A stretch of 64,000 nt of DNA from contig CAVZGP010000013.1 of assembly GCA_963774765.1 (NCBI GenBank), positions 113,776-177,775 of the forward strand, in the 5' to 3' direction. A model generated the notes under the pieces. It saw nothing but the letters and a program-made list of their open reading frames with translations, did no database searches and was not told the DNA's origin. Source of the DNA: Sva-07 sp963774765 (lineage in GTDB: Bacteria; Actinomycetota; Acidimicrobiia; Acidimicrobiales; Ilumatobacteraceae). How positions within the stretch are numbered: position 1 is the stretch's first letter; each line of letters starts with the position of its first letter. The position numbers and the translations under genes are program-made. Positions 10,901 through 18,198 of this stretch are shown piece by piece.

Positions 10901-11060
10901 GCGGGGCGGCCGCGACGATGACGAGCGAGGACAACCCAAGTGCGATCAGCAGTGGAAGTGCAAGGAGGGGCCGATCGGCGCGTGCGCGACGTCTCGGTCG
11001 TCGACCTCGGGCCAGCTGCTTGCCCGAATTCGCCACTGCATCGTCCGCTCGTCCGCTCAT
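4185..11060 (-). CDS. Giant exported protein, N-terminal part: CSLREA, parallel beta-helix, FG-GAP and PLRAV pentapeptide repeats (frameshifted at 3' end)
   Basis: The ATG at 11060 is chosen because a basic segment (residues 15-30), a hydrophobic segment (31-50) and a signal-peptidase-like VVAAG (57-60) follow directly; the 127 codons upstream look non-coding. Residues 62-105 form a CSLREA domain (GGCTLRAAIEEAN). Up to about 560 there are parallel beta-helix repeats of the GNFIGTDAAGT / NLISGN type. FG-GAP-like repeats follow (PGDRFGQALDVDG, SDTFGTDVDIDG) in two blocks, separated by adhesin-like modules with VPGPGDSVIVPFGSY and VPGPTDAAVIPAGKY. From about residue 2030 the protein becomes PLRAV pentapeptides. 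The frame stops at 4185 after 2,291 residues, but the repeat pattern carries on in a neighbouring frame. A secreted or wall-attached adhesin/protease is inferred; no anchor is visible. Confidence 0.85.
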   Translation of the reverse strand: MSGRADDAVANSGKQLARGRRPRRRARADRPLLALPLLIALGLSSLVIVAAAPLPVVAAGPYMVTSTSDTSDTAPGDGACVATDGGCTLRAAIEEANTTSDVDTIGFAIVGAGPHTITPTSPLPAVTETVTIDGYTQPGSQPNVLAVGNDADLRIVLSGASVGGVGGLDLSTSTNSSVSGLVVNGFSDGFSAGAGIVAGPGSNVVGNFIGTDAAGTVSQPNFHGVIVPGVDGVTIGGTDPGSRNLISGNTNFGVLLTDDADDNQVVGNYIGTNRDGTAALGNNFGVVMSATGGARLNDNFIGGDVAGAGNLISGNVIGVRVDFADDTRVLGNLIGTDATGAAAIPNAVGVDVGTSGSSPATRTFRTIIGNGTPGGRNVISGNDSEGISLWNQTDDNVVRGNYVGVGANGFEELGNNAAGVDPTVGGYGGIVLRNSSSGNMIGGSNPDDANLIAHNNDGVVVFSGDENRVVGNMMRDNLGGGIFVEGAEVNDAGDFDGGANRAQNFPVIRRVGVDDSENLLIEASIDSDPAASTYPITVDFYNADTAGSGEGYERIGTQQFVAPGIITADLGNAQALAATPGYPIVATATDAAGNTSNFSDVAFVDQPERLAPSNPGDRFGQALDVDGNRMVVASPGADVGAEDAGVVQVFERTDADSPWLLTATIPSPAPQGDGGFGDSVALNGDLVAVGESDAYGGSDEAGRVWVFERQGPAYVLLHELEAPLADQVSGDRFGIDVAWLDGDDLIIGAPGTVLGGDLYRADVTSGAVTNITPLGMPRVAGDEFGFAVDVTPRPDAPGYWAAVGAPGQAGTGGPDGGGSFLLTLDAAGAVTARRGQSGLPEGTRWGTSVSVDGNRAVIGRYGTSGPTATMGFALYEYRDFGFGVEWASEVSRSVASSTGFEDGLPANAYIEIDGETIAVGRPGDGGGVAVFEFVDDVLSAGPAYLIEPSDRQPGDRIGRALALAGPTLAVGAPGDGGVQGEFSASGAVRTYRVATTATFVNSTGFAPWENPINWDIGAVPGPGDSVIVPFGSYPQINDATSVAYLGIEGNVRVRAPFAVTDELKIGALGGIDVQGDPGDSLTLPSTVTLDGQINNVGPVIVDGPTSITGSGSIVNDGELRKQGSGTLTIGSGIDWTSRFYSEVNVQQGRVEILGPLVESSGTFRVAAGTTLAFAGDLTVGPGSRFVTRITGASSDPANFGQIQVGGLLGFDAAAPNPGSGTVGLTATIDGYGVTASDAYRVITCASECVYGPGVGSIEFDDLDLSGLDVVIERPSVNVQLIENKIPSPDGAFPRFGYAVDIDGDWAVVGAPTGGIAVFERVLGAWEFRESMGGNPGASVAIGGNYLAADGVLWSRNDPSEQFAAPGGAPDTILGGTSVDIDGNFLITARQSVDDTATVFTLDGSATEVVLPVLPNPSLGQQVSVVDLGGGSAVAAVADPFTSGGAVYTYAISEVGSSLAATPGDVLTSPDADDHFGDSLALSADRLVVGEPLNATPDLHAGAAWVYERTGNASFGSPVKLRASDAGTSDTFGTDVDIDGDVIVVGAGAAQKFNFPFRDGVAYVFQNDGAGWVETDILRAPDGFNGERFGDAVAVSGMAVFVGAPQDTNNVGPAAGAVYTYDIDPLVSTVNTYSGPAPSIAPGNWANPLAWSFGVVPGPTDAAVIPAGKYVQIKGPGSVSVGSVNVAGSLSVLETPSSPGVRFEILDDSLIASTGRLVVGGSIDCTVDGVVTVLPDPFPADECVPRTTTLALSANLQVDGDFETVEQVLAYGGGIFIKSSPVIELDDGASLSGSGSVLIAARVVKADAGTVTFGPDLDVELWYGASSDSRGELVVTAGTLDIRSGAPGGSFVANGTIQVAAGASLSVAGDLALSATSVLDFGIAGPSSSAANYGRIVLPTGTLTADGTLRVIADGYAPTSSDTYPLIGCTTGSCVGGAFSAVEIDPLTMSTSTGVVSVRGPEVPIELDFELGLGAGAPASLAVAPSGIAVNTLDRNAVAKSGGTSSNIAGSPITAIGPEDTSLASIQLGATPLRAVVLESDVLSAIPLINIDIDGGWDRIIGLSEALRREPLSSLTFGQVLAEGDPLDSQTPAGALAATPLRAVDVDGTPLRAVSLAAIALGSTPLRAVPLRAVGPGEPDPWCEYLGAELLAEYPTGGCEEALDDLSLLEATLRGASIAAAPLRAVPLRAVDVAQSPLRAVLLEDIALGASPVGAIPLRAVPLRAVDLEASPLRAVPLRAVPLRAVPVSAIDLEQIGPNATPLRAVEINSSPLRAVNTSITLDAAPLARRRR

Positions 11061-11244
11061 GTCATCCCATTCACCCGAGCCAGATCCCGACGTGGTTCCC
11101 CCTCGTCGGCGACAACTGGCACTTCGTTTGCTAACACGGTTCTGCCTCGTTGGTCCAGAGAATTGGCCAGATATGTCCGATGACGCATCACTGCGGCACA
11201 CCCTGCGCCGGGCACCACACACAGAGCGTTGTCGAGCTCCAACC

Positions 11245-11261
11245 GTTGACGGGTCGTCAAC
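11245..11261. promoter_or_regulatory. Inverted repeat GTTGACG-N3-CGTCAAC upstream of the giant gene
   Basis: Seven-base arms separated by three bases lie in the 217-bp gap between the ABC ATPase gene (stop at 11278) and the giant gene (start at 11060). The minus-strand arm includes TTGACG, which would suit a -35 box, but no convincing -10 box follows. It could be an operator or chance. No T-run makes it a terminator. Nothing else recognisable was seen in this gap. Confidence 0.3.
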
Positions 11262-11277
11262 GAACCACCAGTCGACG

Positions 11278-12237
11278 TCAGGTCTTGTGGAGGACCTTCT
11301 CGCGGAACACGCGCGGGCTGTAGGCGGTGACCACGACGTCGCTGGTCGCTCGCACCGAGGCCGAACGCGGGAACCCCAGGAATGGCCCGAGTTCGCCGAA
11401 GTACTGATCGGGACCGAGCTTGGTGAGCAGCTCCTCGCCACCGTCGGCGAGCACCCGGATCACGTCGACGTCGCCCGACGTGATCACGTACACGAGGTCG
11501 GCGACGTCGCCCTGCTCGAAGATCGACTCGCCGGCGCCGTAGGTGACGTCGTGCGTCGGCTGCTCCTCGTGCTGATCCGGCGGCACCATCTGCACGATGC
11601 GATCGGCGATCGGCACAAGGCGCGAATCGTGGGTCGACACCACGATCATCCGCCCGTCGTCGCGCAGGCTCTGCAGCAGACGGATGATCGCCTCGGCCTG
11701 GATGTGGTCGAGGTTCGCTGTCGGTTCGTCGGCGAGCAACAGTGGCGGGTTGTGCCCGAGGCCGCGGGCGACCGCCACGCGCTGCATCTGACCGCCCGAG
11801 AGGCGGCTTGGCAAGTGGCCCGATCGTTCGCTGAGCCCGACCTGTTCGAGCAGTTCGTCAGCGCGAGCGAACGACTCCTTGCGACCGTGCCCCGTGAGCG
11901 TCAGCGGCACGGCGATGTTTTCGCGGGCGGTCAGCGATGGGATCAGGTTGAAGGCCTGGAAGACGAAGCCGATCTCCTCGCGGCGGTACGCATCGAGATC
12001 GCTGCCTTTCAACCCGGTCACATCGGTCGGGCCGATCTGGATGGACCCACTCGTGGGCGTGAGGATGCCACCGAGGCACGACAACAGCGTCGTCTTCCCA
12101 CAGCCCGACGGGCCGAGCAGCACGACGAGTTCCCCGGCCTGCGCCTCGAACGAGAGGCCGTCGAGCGGGCGGATGGCGTAACCGTCGTGGACGAACTCGA
12201 CGACGAGGTCGGTGACGGCGAGTGGTCCGATGGTCAT
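11278..12237 (-). CDS. ABC transporter ATP-binding protein fused to a C-terminal cyclic-nucleotide-binding domain
   Basis: 319 residues from the ATG at 12237, which overlaps the stop of the permease gene (ATGA). Residues 1-220 are a LolD/MacB-type ATPase: Walker A GPSGCGKTT (42-50), signature LSGGQMQRVAVARGL, Walker B LLLADEPTANLD, and the switch His in VSTHD. Residues 225-312 look like a Crp-type cNMP-binding domain (ESIFEQGDVADLVYVITSG, then YFGELGPFLGFPRSASVRA, which includes the usual phosphate-binding Arg). The fusion suggests that ATPase output is gated by a cyclic nucleotide. Mycobacterium tuberculosis Rv2564 is the closest arrangement I know of. Substrate unknown; lipids or lipoproteins are plausible given the patatin partner. 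Confidence 0.9.
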   Translation of the reverse strand: MTIGPLAVTDLVVEFVHDGYAIRPLDGLSFEAQAGELVVLLGPSGCGKTTLLSCLGGILTPTSGSIQIGPTDVTGLKGSDLDAYRREEIGFVFQAFNLIPSLTARENIAVPLTLTGHGRKESFARADELLEQVGLSERSGHLPSRLSGGQMQRVAVARGLGHNPPLLLADEPTANLDHIQAEAIIRLLQSLRDDGRMIVVSTHDSRLVPIADRIVQMVPPDQHEEQPTHDVTYGAGESIFEQGDVADLVYVITSGDVDVIRVLADGGEELLTKLGPDQYFGELGPFLGFPRSASVRATSDVVVTAYSPRVFREKVLHKT

Positions 12238-13277
12238 GTGCCCGCTCCTGCGAATGCTTGCGACGGATCGGCGCTCAGCACTTTCCGCATCCCGATCGCT
12301 CCGGCTGCGAGCGCCATGACGACCGCGAGCAGCGGAAGCTGCCAGAACGCGCTCGTTGGCACGGTGACCGGCAGCGGGAACTGCGGGGCGAGGAACACCT
12401 GGATGATCGCCGCCAACGCGACCGCACCCAGAGCGATCAACACCGCCTGCAGAGCGAGGCTCCCCAGCAGCGACGTGTTCGAGGCTCCGACGGCCTTGAG
12501 CACGGCGAAGTCGCGTTGGCGGTCGAGCGCCGACAGATAGACGACGGCGCCGACGATGATCGCAGCGACGATCCACAGCAGCACGCGGACCAGATCGATC
12601 GATGCGATCGCGCCTTCCAACGGTTGCAGCGTCTGGGAGACGACGGCGTCGGACGACAACGACGTCAGCCCGTCCGGCAGCGGTCCGAACTCGCCGGCCA
12701 CGAGGACGGAGCTGATCACGTCGGTCGACGAGAACGCGAGGACCTGGGCCTCCGGCAACGCGAGGTAGGCGAACGGGATGCCCGCGAGGACCGTCATGTC
12801 CTCGGTGAGACCGACCACGGTGAACGGGGCTCCTGCCACGGTGATGTCGACACCGACATCGATGTCGAGCGTGCGATCGATCGCCACTTCACCTTCGACC
12901 TCGGGGACCCGACCTTCGACCACCTGCGGCTCCCCGAGCCCACCCAACTCGAACCCGACGAGCACCACCTCCTCCGGTGCCTCGCCGTCGGACACGCTCG
13001 ACCGTGTGATCACCACCGGCGACTTCGTCGTTGCATCGACAGCGTCGAACGCGGCGAACGGCATCACCGAAACCGACGTGAACGGGGCCGACACCCCGTC
13101 CGGCAGCACCCATTCGTCGGCACCGAACTGGTCGACCGCCTCCGCAGGTTCGATGTTGAACTGGTTCACGAGCCCGGTCATCACGAACAGCAGCGCGAAC
13201 ACCACCGCGCCGAGGATCGTGACCACGATGAACCGCGTCTTGCGGAACACGAGGTCGCGGAAGGTCAACAACAACAT
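12234..13277 (-). CDS. FtsX/MacB-type ABC transporter permease
   Basis: 347 residues. A first membrane segment near residues 15-37 (FIVVTILGAVVFALLFVMTG) is followed by a large extracytoplasmic domain (about 40-225) and three further membrane segments towards the C-terminus, the last ending in GAIGMRKVLSADPSQAF. This is the four-helix FtsX/LolCE/MacB topology. The start overlaps the patatin stop (TGATG) and the end overlaps the ATPase start (ATGA), so the three genes look translationally coupled. Its counterpart in M. tuberculosis would be Rv2563. It probably works as a homodimer with the ATPase at 11278, because no second permease is present. Confidence 0.88.
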   Translation of the reverse strand: MLLLTFRDLVFRKTRFIVVTILGAVVFALLFVMTGLVNQFNIEPAEAVDQFGADEWVLPDGVSAPFTSVSVMPFAAFDAVDATTKSPVVITRSSVSDGEAPEEVVLVGFELGGLGEPQVVEGRVPEVEGEVAIDRTLDIDVGVDITVAGAPFTVVGLTEDMTVLAGIPFAYLALPEAQVLAFSSTDVISSVLVAGEFGPLPDGLTSLSSDAVVSQTLQPLEGAIASIDLVRVLLWIVAAIIVGAVVYLSALDRQRDFAVLKAVGASNTSLLGSLALQAVLIALGAVALAAIIQVFLAPQFPLPVTVPTSAFWQLPLLAVVMALAAGAIGMRKVLSADPSQAFAGAGT

Positions 13278-15468
13278 CAGGTATCTCCCAATTCACTTCG
13301 TGTCGACACCCATTCGCTGATGGTCTTCTTCGACGCCTCGTACCCGGCACCGGCGACCTCACGGGCGCGTTCGAACTCGAGCAGCCCGATACCGGGCAGG
13401 TGCAAGGTGACCAACAGGTCGGTCGATCCGGCCTGCATCGATTCGCGCTGGTTGCGGACCGAGCCGGTCATCATGCTCCGCAACAGCACCGTCGTGGCGC
13501 TCGGGAACTCGGATCGCCCCGGCGTGATCGACGCCCACAGGGCCCGAACACCCGACACCGACATCCCGAAGTCGCTGTGCGCACGCGGGCCGAGGTCCGG
13601 CGCAACATCGACGGCGACGATCGTGCCGACCGTGCTGTCGTCGCGCATCGCTTCGAATGGCAGGTTGTTGAGCACCCCGCCGTCGACGAGCAGATCACCC
13701 GCATGTGGAACCGGCGGCAGCACCCCCGGGATCGCCAGGCTGGCGCGCACCGCCAACGCCACGTTGCCGCGCCGGTGCACTTCGAGGCGCGACTTCGTGA
13801 GGTTCGTCGAGACGCAATAGAAGGGCAACCACAGGTCTTCGATGTCGCGGTCTTCGAAGGTCTGCTCGATGTTGCGTGTGATGCGCCCGCCCTTGAGCAG
13901 CGACACGACCGGGATCGTGTAGTCGAGCAGACGGTGCGACTGGCGCTCGGCGAGCGCGAGGAGTTCTTCCCGCGCGGACCGAGCGCGATGCCTGCCGCCA
14001 TCACGGTGCCCATCGAACAACCGGCAACCTTGTCGACCGGCACACCGTTCTCGAGCAGGGCTTGGAGGACGCCGAGATGGGCGAACCCGCGGGCTCCTCC
14101 ACCGCTGAGCACCAGCCCGTACCCGTTGCCGCTGGCGAGGCGGGCGAGGCGCTCGACGTCGTCGAGAGAGCCGGAGCGGACGTGCACCACCTCGTCGATC
14201 CGCCACGGTGCGATGAGTTCAGCCGTTCCGCGCGGTCGATTGGTCGAGGCCGGGTGGACCACTGCGAGCATGCGAGCGACGTGGCCGGCGTCGGCGATCG
14301 AGGCGAAGATGCCGGAGATCAGTTCCCGCTCGGCGGCGTCGGGGTTCGGCGAGCACACCACGACGACGCGGTCGGCCTGCCGCAGGGCGCGCCGGGTCCA
14401 GGCCGTCATGCCCGCATCGGTCTGCAGGACAACGTGGTCGTTGCCGACATCGGCTTCGTGCATGAACTCGGCGAGACGCGGCACGCCGACGTTGTCAGTC
14501 GCCGCTTGCGAGATCGCCGTCCGGTTGAGCATCAGGTCGACGCGATCGCTGGACAGGTGCTTGGTGGTGCCGAAGCGGGCGATCTCCGCCACCATGTCGG
14601 CCACCAATGCGTCGGCATCGCACTTCGCGGTGACCGCCACGGTCAGCGACGAGGCCCGGTCGAACCTGCGCGGGGACGGGCTGCGCAAGCGAAGCAGAAT
14701 GCGACGCGTCACGTTGAGCATCATCGCCGGCGAAGTGGCCACGAGTTCCTCGAACGTGACCGCCGAGAACGACGCCAGCGTCGTGTCGCGGACTGCCCGG
14801 ACGGTTGCCGATCGTGGTGCCTGGTCGAGCAGGCCCAACTCACCCACCACTTCGCCGCGACCGAGTTCGGCGACCAGTTGTTGTTCACCCTCGGCGTCGA
14901 GGTGAACCGACACGCGTCCACTGACGACGAAGTAGGCGGCATCGGCGATGTCGCCCTGCTCGAACAACACCTCGCCCGCTTCCAGCCGACGCCAGCCGAC
15001 CCGGTCGATGACCTGCTGCAGGGTCACCTGGTCGGTGCTCCCCATCAGTTCGGCGATCATCGTCGCGACATTCGTGCGATCGACGCGCTCGCGAGCCTCG
15101 TCCGAGACTCGGTCGGCCATCTCGGGGTGGCTGTTCAGCCAAGCTTCGAACTCGACGCGCTCGATCTCCAACACCTCGACCGGCCCGTCGGCGGTGAGCG
15201 TGGCGGTACGCAATCCGCCGGCAACCACCGTCACCTCGCCGATCACATGGCCCGCCTCGACCGAGCCGACGAAGACGTCACCCTGCGGCGTCGACCTCGA
15301 CGCCGTCATTCGGCCGGACTCGATGAAGTACACCTTGTCGGCGGCGACGCCCTGCTCGACGAGCACCTCGCCGTCGGCGAGCGAGACCGAGCGGGCACGC
15401 GGCGCCAGACTCTCGATCAACTCGCCTTCCAGTGTCACCCGGTCCCCTTCTCGGTCGTGTGCGCGCAT
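13277..15468 (-). CDS. Patatin-like phospholipase with two cNMP-binding domains (NTE family), frameshifted near 13985
   Basis: About 730 residues once a single frameshift is bridged. Two Crp-like domains come first (VLVEQGVAADKVYFIESG and VLFEQGDIADAAYFVVSG, each with a PRSATVRA-like or equivalent end). A middle domain follows, then patatin: GGGARGFAHLG oxyanion loop, nucleophile elbow GCSMG and catalytic Asp in VDGGVLNN. The frame breaks between GIALG and REELLALAERQ. One base missing in the GGTCCGCGCGGG run explains it, since both sides match the family. ATG 15468 has a poor ribosome site; the GTG at 15438 is preceded by GAAGGGG and may be the real start. Likely a membrane-associated lipid hydrolase; similar to M. 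tuberculosis Rv2565. Confidence 0.87.
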
Positions 15469-15565
15469 CCCCCGGAGGCGCCCGGCCGACAGTAGCCACA
15501 CCGCGCTCATCACCAGGAACCCCACGGGCCGGACTGGTGTCGTGGCAACCGATAGGTTCGGCGAG

Positions 15566-17972
15566 GTGACCGACAGCGCTGCGACCACCCGGCCCGGATC
15601 GATCCTCGGCACGAGAGTGTTGCGCACCGAGGACCCCGGGCTGCTCACCGGGAGTCGGAAGTACCTCGCCGACCTCCCGCTCGTCGGCAAGCTCCACGCC
15701 GTGTTCGTACGTTCCGACGTCGCCCACGGCGAGCTCCGGGCGATCAACACCGACGACGCGCTCGGGATGCCCGGCGTGGTCGAGATCATCACCGCTGCCG
15801 AACTCGGTGTTGCCCCGCACCACGGCTTCGCCACCGTGCACGCCGACTTCGCTCGGCCACCCCTCGCCGACGGTCGGGTGCGATTCGTCGGCGAGCCGAT
15901 TGCCGTCGTGCTCGCCGAGACGTTCGAGCAGGGTGAGGACGCCGCCGAACGGGTGTGGGCCGACATCGACGCGCTGCCAACCTACGTCGACGCAGAGGCG
16001 GCGCTCGCGACCGGCACGGAGGCGATCTTCCCCGAGCACGGCTCGAATGAGGCGATGGTGATCGTCGACACGGCTCGTACCGACCTGGCGCTCGCCGAGG
16101 TGGTCGTGCGTGGTCGCTACGTCAACCAACGCATGGCGGTGGTGCCGATGGAACCCGACTGTTGCGCGGCCGAGGTCGACGCCGACGGACGTGTCACGTT
16201 CTGGGCGTCGACGCAGATGCCACACGGGTTGCACGGCCAGCTCGCTGCCGCGCTCGGGATGGAGCCCGCGGACATCCGGGTCGTCACCGCGCAGGTCGGC
16301 GGCGGGTTCGGTGGCAAGGCGGGTATCCACGCCGAATACACCGTGGTTGCTGCTGCCGCCCTTCGCACCGGCCGTCCGGTGGTGTGGGTGCCACCGCGCA
16401 GCGACGACATGAAGGCACTCCCGCACAGCCGCGGACAGATCCAGTACGCCGAACTCGGCTGTACGACGGAGGGCGACTTCACCGGATTGCGGGTTCGTCT
16501 CATCGGCGATGCCGGCGCCTATCCGACCATCGGGGCGTTCCTCCCCGGCGGGACCCGACGAATGGCCCAGGGTACGTACGACTTCCCGACGATCGAGTTC
16601 GACGTGGCGGTCGCCGTCACGAACACCACACCGATGGGCGCGTACCGCGGTGCCGGTCGACCCGAGGCAACGGCGCTGTTGGAGCGTCTCGTCGACCATG
16701 CGGCCCTCGAGTTGGGCATCGACCCGATCGAGATCCGCCGGCGCAACTTCCTCGGCGACGACGTGTTCCCCTTCCGCACGCTCACCGGCAACACCTACGA
16801 CTCGGGTCGGTATGGCTTCCCGCTCGATCGGGCGGCCGAGTTGGTCGGCTACGACGAGCTGCGCGCCGAGCAGTCTCTGCGGCGCGAGGCGGGCGACGAG
16901 ACGTTGCTCGGAATCGGAGTGGCGGCGTACGTCGAGATCACCGCGGGTGGCGGCAGCGACGAGTTCGGCGCGATCGAGGTGCACGACGACGGTACGGCCA
17001 CGATCTACGCCGGAACCCAATCGCACGGCCAGGGACACCAGACCGCGTACGCCATGCTGGTCGCCGATCAGACCGGCATTCCGGTCGAGCGCATCACGCT
17101 GGTCGACGGCGACACCGATCGGGTGCGCACCGGCGGCGGCACCGGCGGATCGCGGTCACTGCAGCTCGGGGGTTCAGCGGTTCGAGGAGCGACCGAGGCA
17201 ATGGTGAAGAAGGCGAAACGACTCGCGGCGCGGCTGTTGGAGGCCGACGAAGCCGACATCGTGGTCGACACCGCGTCGGGCACGATCGGCGTGGCGGGTG
17301 TGCCGGCGCAGGCATTCACGTGGGGCGACCTTGCGGTTCGCGCGTGTCGAGAACGGCGACCAGCTCGACGGTGAATTCGACTTCCACCAGGAGGGTGCGA
17401 CGTTCCCGTTCGGGGCGCACATCGCCGTCGTCGAGGTCGACTCGGATACCGGCAAGGTGCGCCTCGTTCGTCATGTTGCCGTCGACGACTGCGGCACCGT
17501 GCTGGCGCCGCTGCTGGTCGAGGGCCAACAGCACGGAGGTGTCGCCGCAGGCGTGGGACAGGCGTTGTTCGAGGAGGTGCGCTTCGACGACGACGGCAAT
17601 CCGATCACATCGAACCTCGCTGAGTACGCGATCCCGTCAGCGGCCGAGCTGCCGTCGTTCGAGGTTCATTCGACCGAGACGCCGACGCCGCTCAACCCGC
17701 TCGGCGCCAAGGGCATCGGCGAGGCGGCCACGATCGGCGCCACGCCGGCCGTCCAGAACGCGGTGATCGATGCCGTCGCCCACTTCGGGGTGCGCCACAT
17801 CGACCTGCCGTGCACGCCCGAGAGGGTGTGGCGCACGATTCGCGACGCTCGAGCGGGCACGTTGGCCGACTCGTGGAGCGAGCCCCCCGACGTGTTCGCG
17901 CGCCTCCGCTCCGAAGCGCACGCACCGGTGGAGGAAGACGCAGCAGGAGCCGCCGCAGCCGACGGCATCTGA
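15566..17972 (+). CDS. CoxL-like xanthine dehydrogenase family molybdopterin-binding subunit, frameshifted near 17340
   Basis: About 800 residues after one frameshift is bridged. The N-terminal a/b hammerhead domain begins with GTRVLRTEDPGLLTG. The molybdopterin part carries QVGGGFGGKAG, the MGAYRGAGRPEA loop (not the AYRCSF form of true CO dehydrogenase), and near the end PLNPLGAKGIGEAATIG with the active-site Glu. The frame shifts after TWGDLAV and continues with VENGDQLDGEFDF; one extra base in TTCGCGCGTG would account for it. No medium (FAD) or small (2Fe-2S) subunit genes lie nearby, so partners must be encoded elsewhere. Substrate unknown. The GTG at 15566 is preferred; GTG 15542 is possible. 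Confidence 0.85.
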
Positions 17973-17986
17973 GGCGCTCCTGGGTT

Positions 17987-18088
17987 GCGATGAGCGAAAC
18001 CGCTGTATCCGGTCGGTTCGCTCATCGGTGGGGGACTCCCGCGGGTTGCGATGAGCGAAACCGCTGTATTTGGTCGGTTCGCTCATCG
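17987..18088 (+). repeat. Palindrome cluster A: two 41-bp units, 61 bp apart
   Basis: Units at 17987-18027 and 18048-18088. Each has arms CGATGAGCGAA and TTCGCTCATCG around an inner ACCG...CGGT-type pairing and a GTAT loop, so a hairpin of about 15 bp with a small bulge is expected. The two units differ at a few loop positions. They lie in the 226-bp gap between the CoxL-like gene and the desaturase gene. Confidence 0.9.
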
Positions 18089-18171
18089 GTGGGGTCGCAA
18101 CACGCGACACGCCGCGAGCACTCGCACCGACACGGCGTGCCAGGCACATCGTGTACGTCTGACTGGATTGA

Positions 18172-18189
18172 CTACCTACTGGTAGGTAG
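18172..18189. promoter_or_regulatory. Operator-like palindrome CTACCTAC-TG-GTAGGTAG in front of the desaturase
   Basis: Eight-base perfect arms around a TG centre end nine bases before the ATG at 18199. TTGACT (18168-18173) overlaps the left arm. The site would block a promoter or ribosome binding if occupied. The form resembles TetR-family operators of actinobacterial lipid genes, but no regulator gene is adjacent, so the binding protein is unknown. Confidence 0.6.
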
Positions 18190-18198
18190 GGTGCCGGG

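Noticed and set aside
11061..11441. N-terminal extension of the giant protein to an ATG at 11441
   Set aside because: The 127 extra codons have no coding character, would place the signal peptide far inside the protein, and cover the intergenic region; the ATG at 11060 puts the export signal at the N-terminus.
12222..14905. Long plus-strand frames opposite the permease and patatin genes
   Set aside because: Arg- and His-rich translations with no family motif, antisense to genes with complete catalytic motifs.
13277..15468. Calling the patatin gene a pseudogene
   Set aside because: Only one base disrupts the frame, all catalytic motifs are present on both sides, and similar shifts occur in several other intact-looking genes in the window.
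17987..18149. Small peptides beginning MSETAVSG read from the palindromes
   Set aside because: The ATG inside GCGATGAGC gives short frames that change with each cluster; a 61-bp period is not a multiple of three and the sequence is conserved as a hairpin, not as protein.
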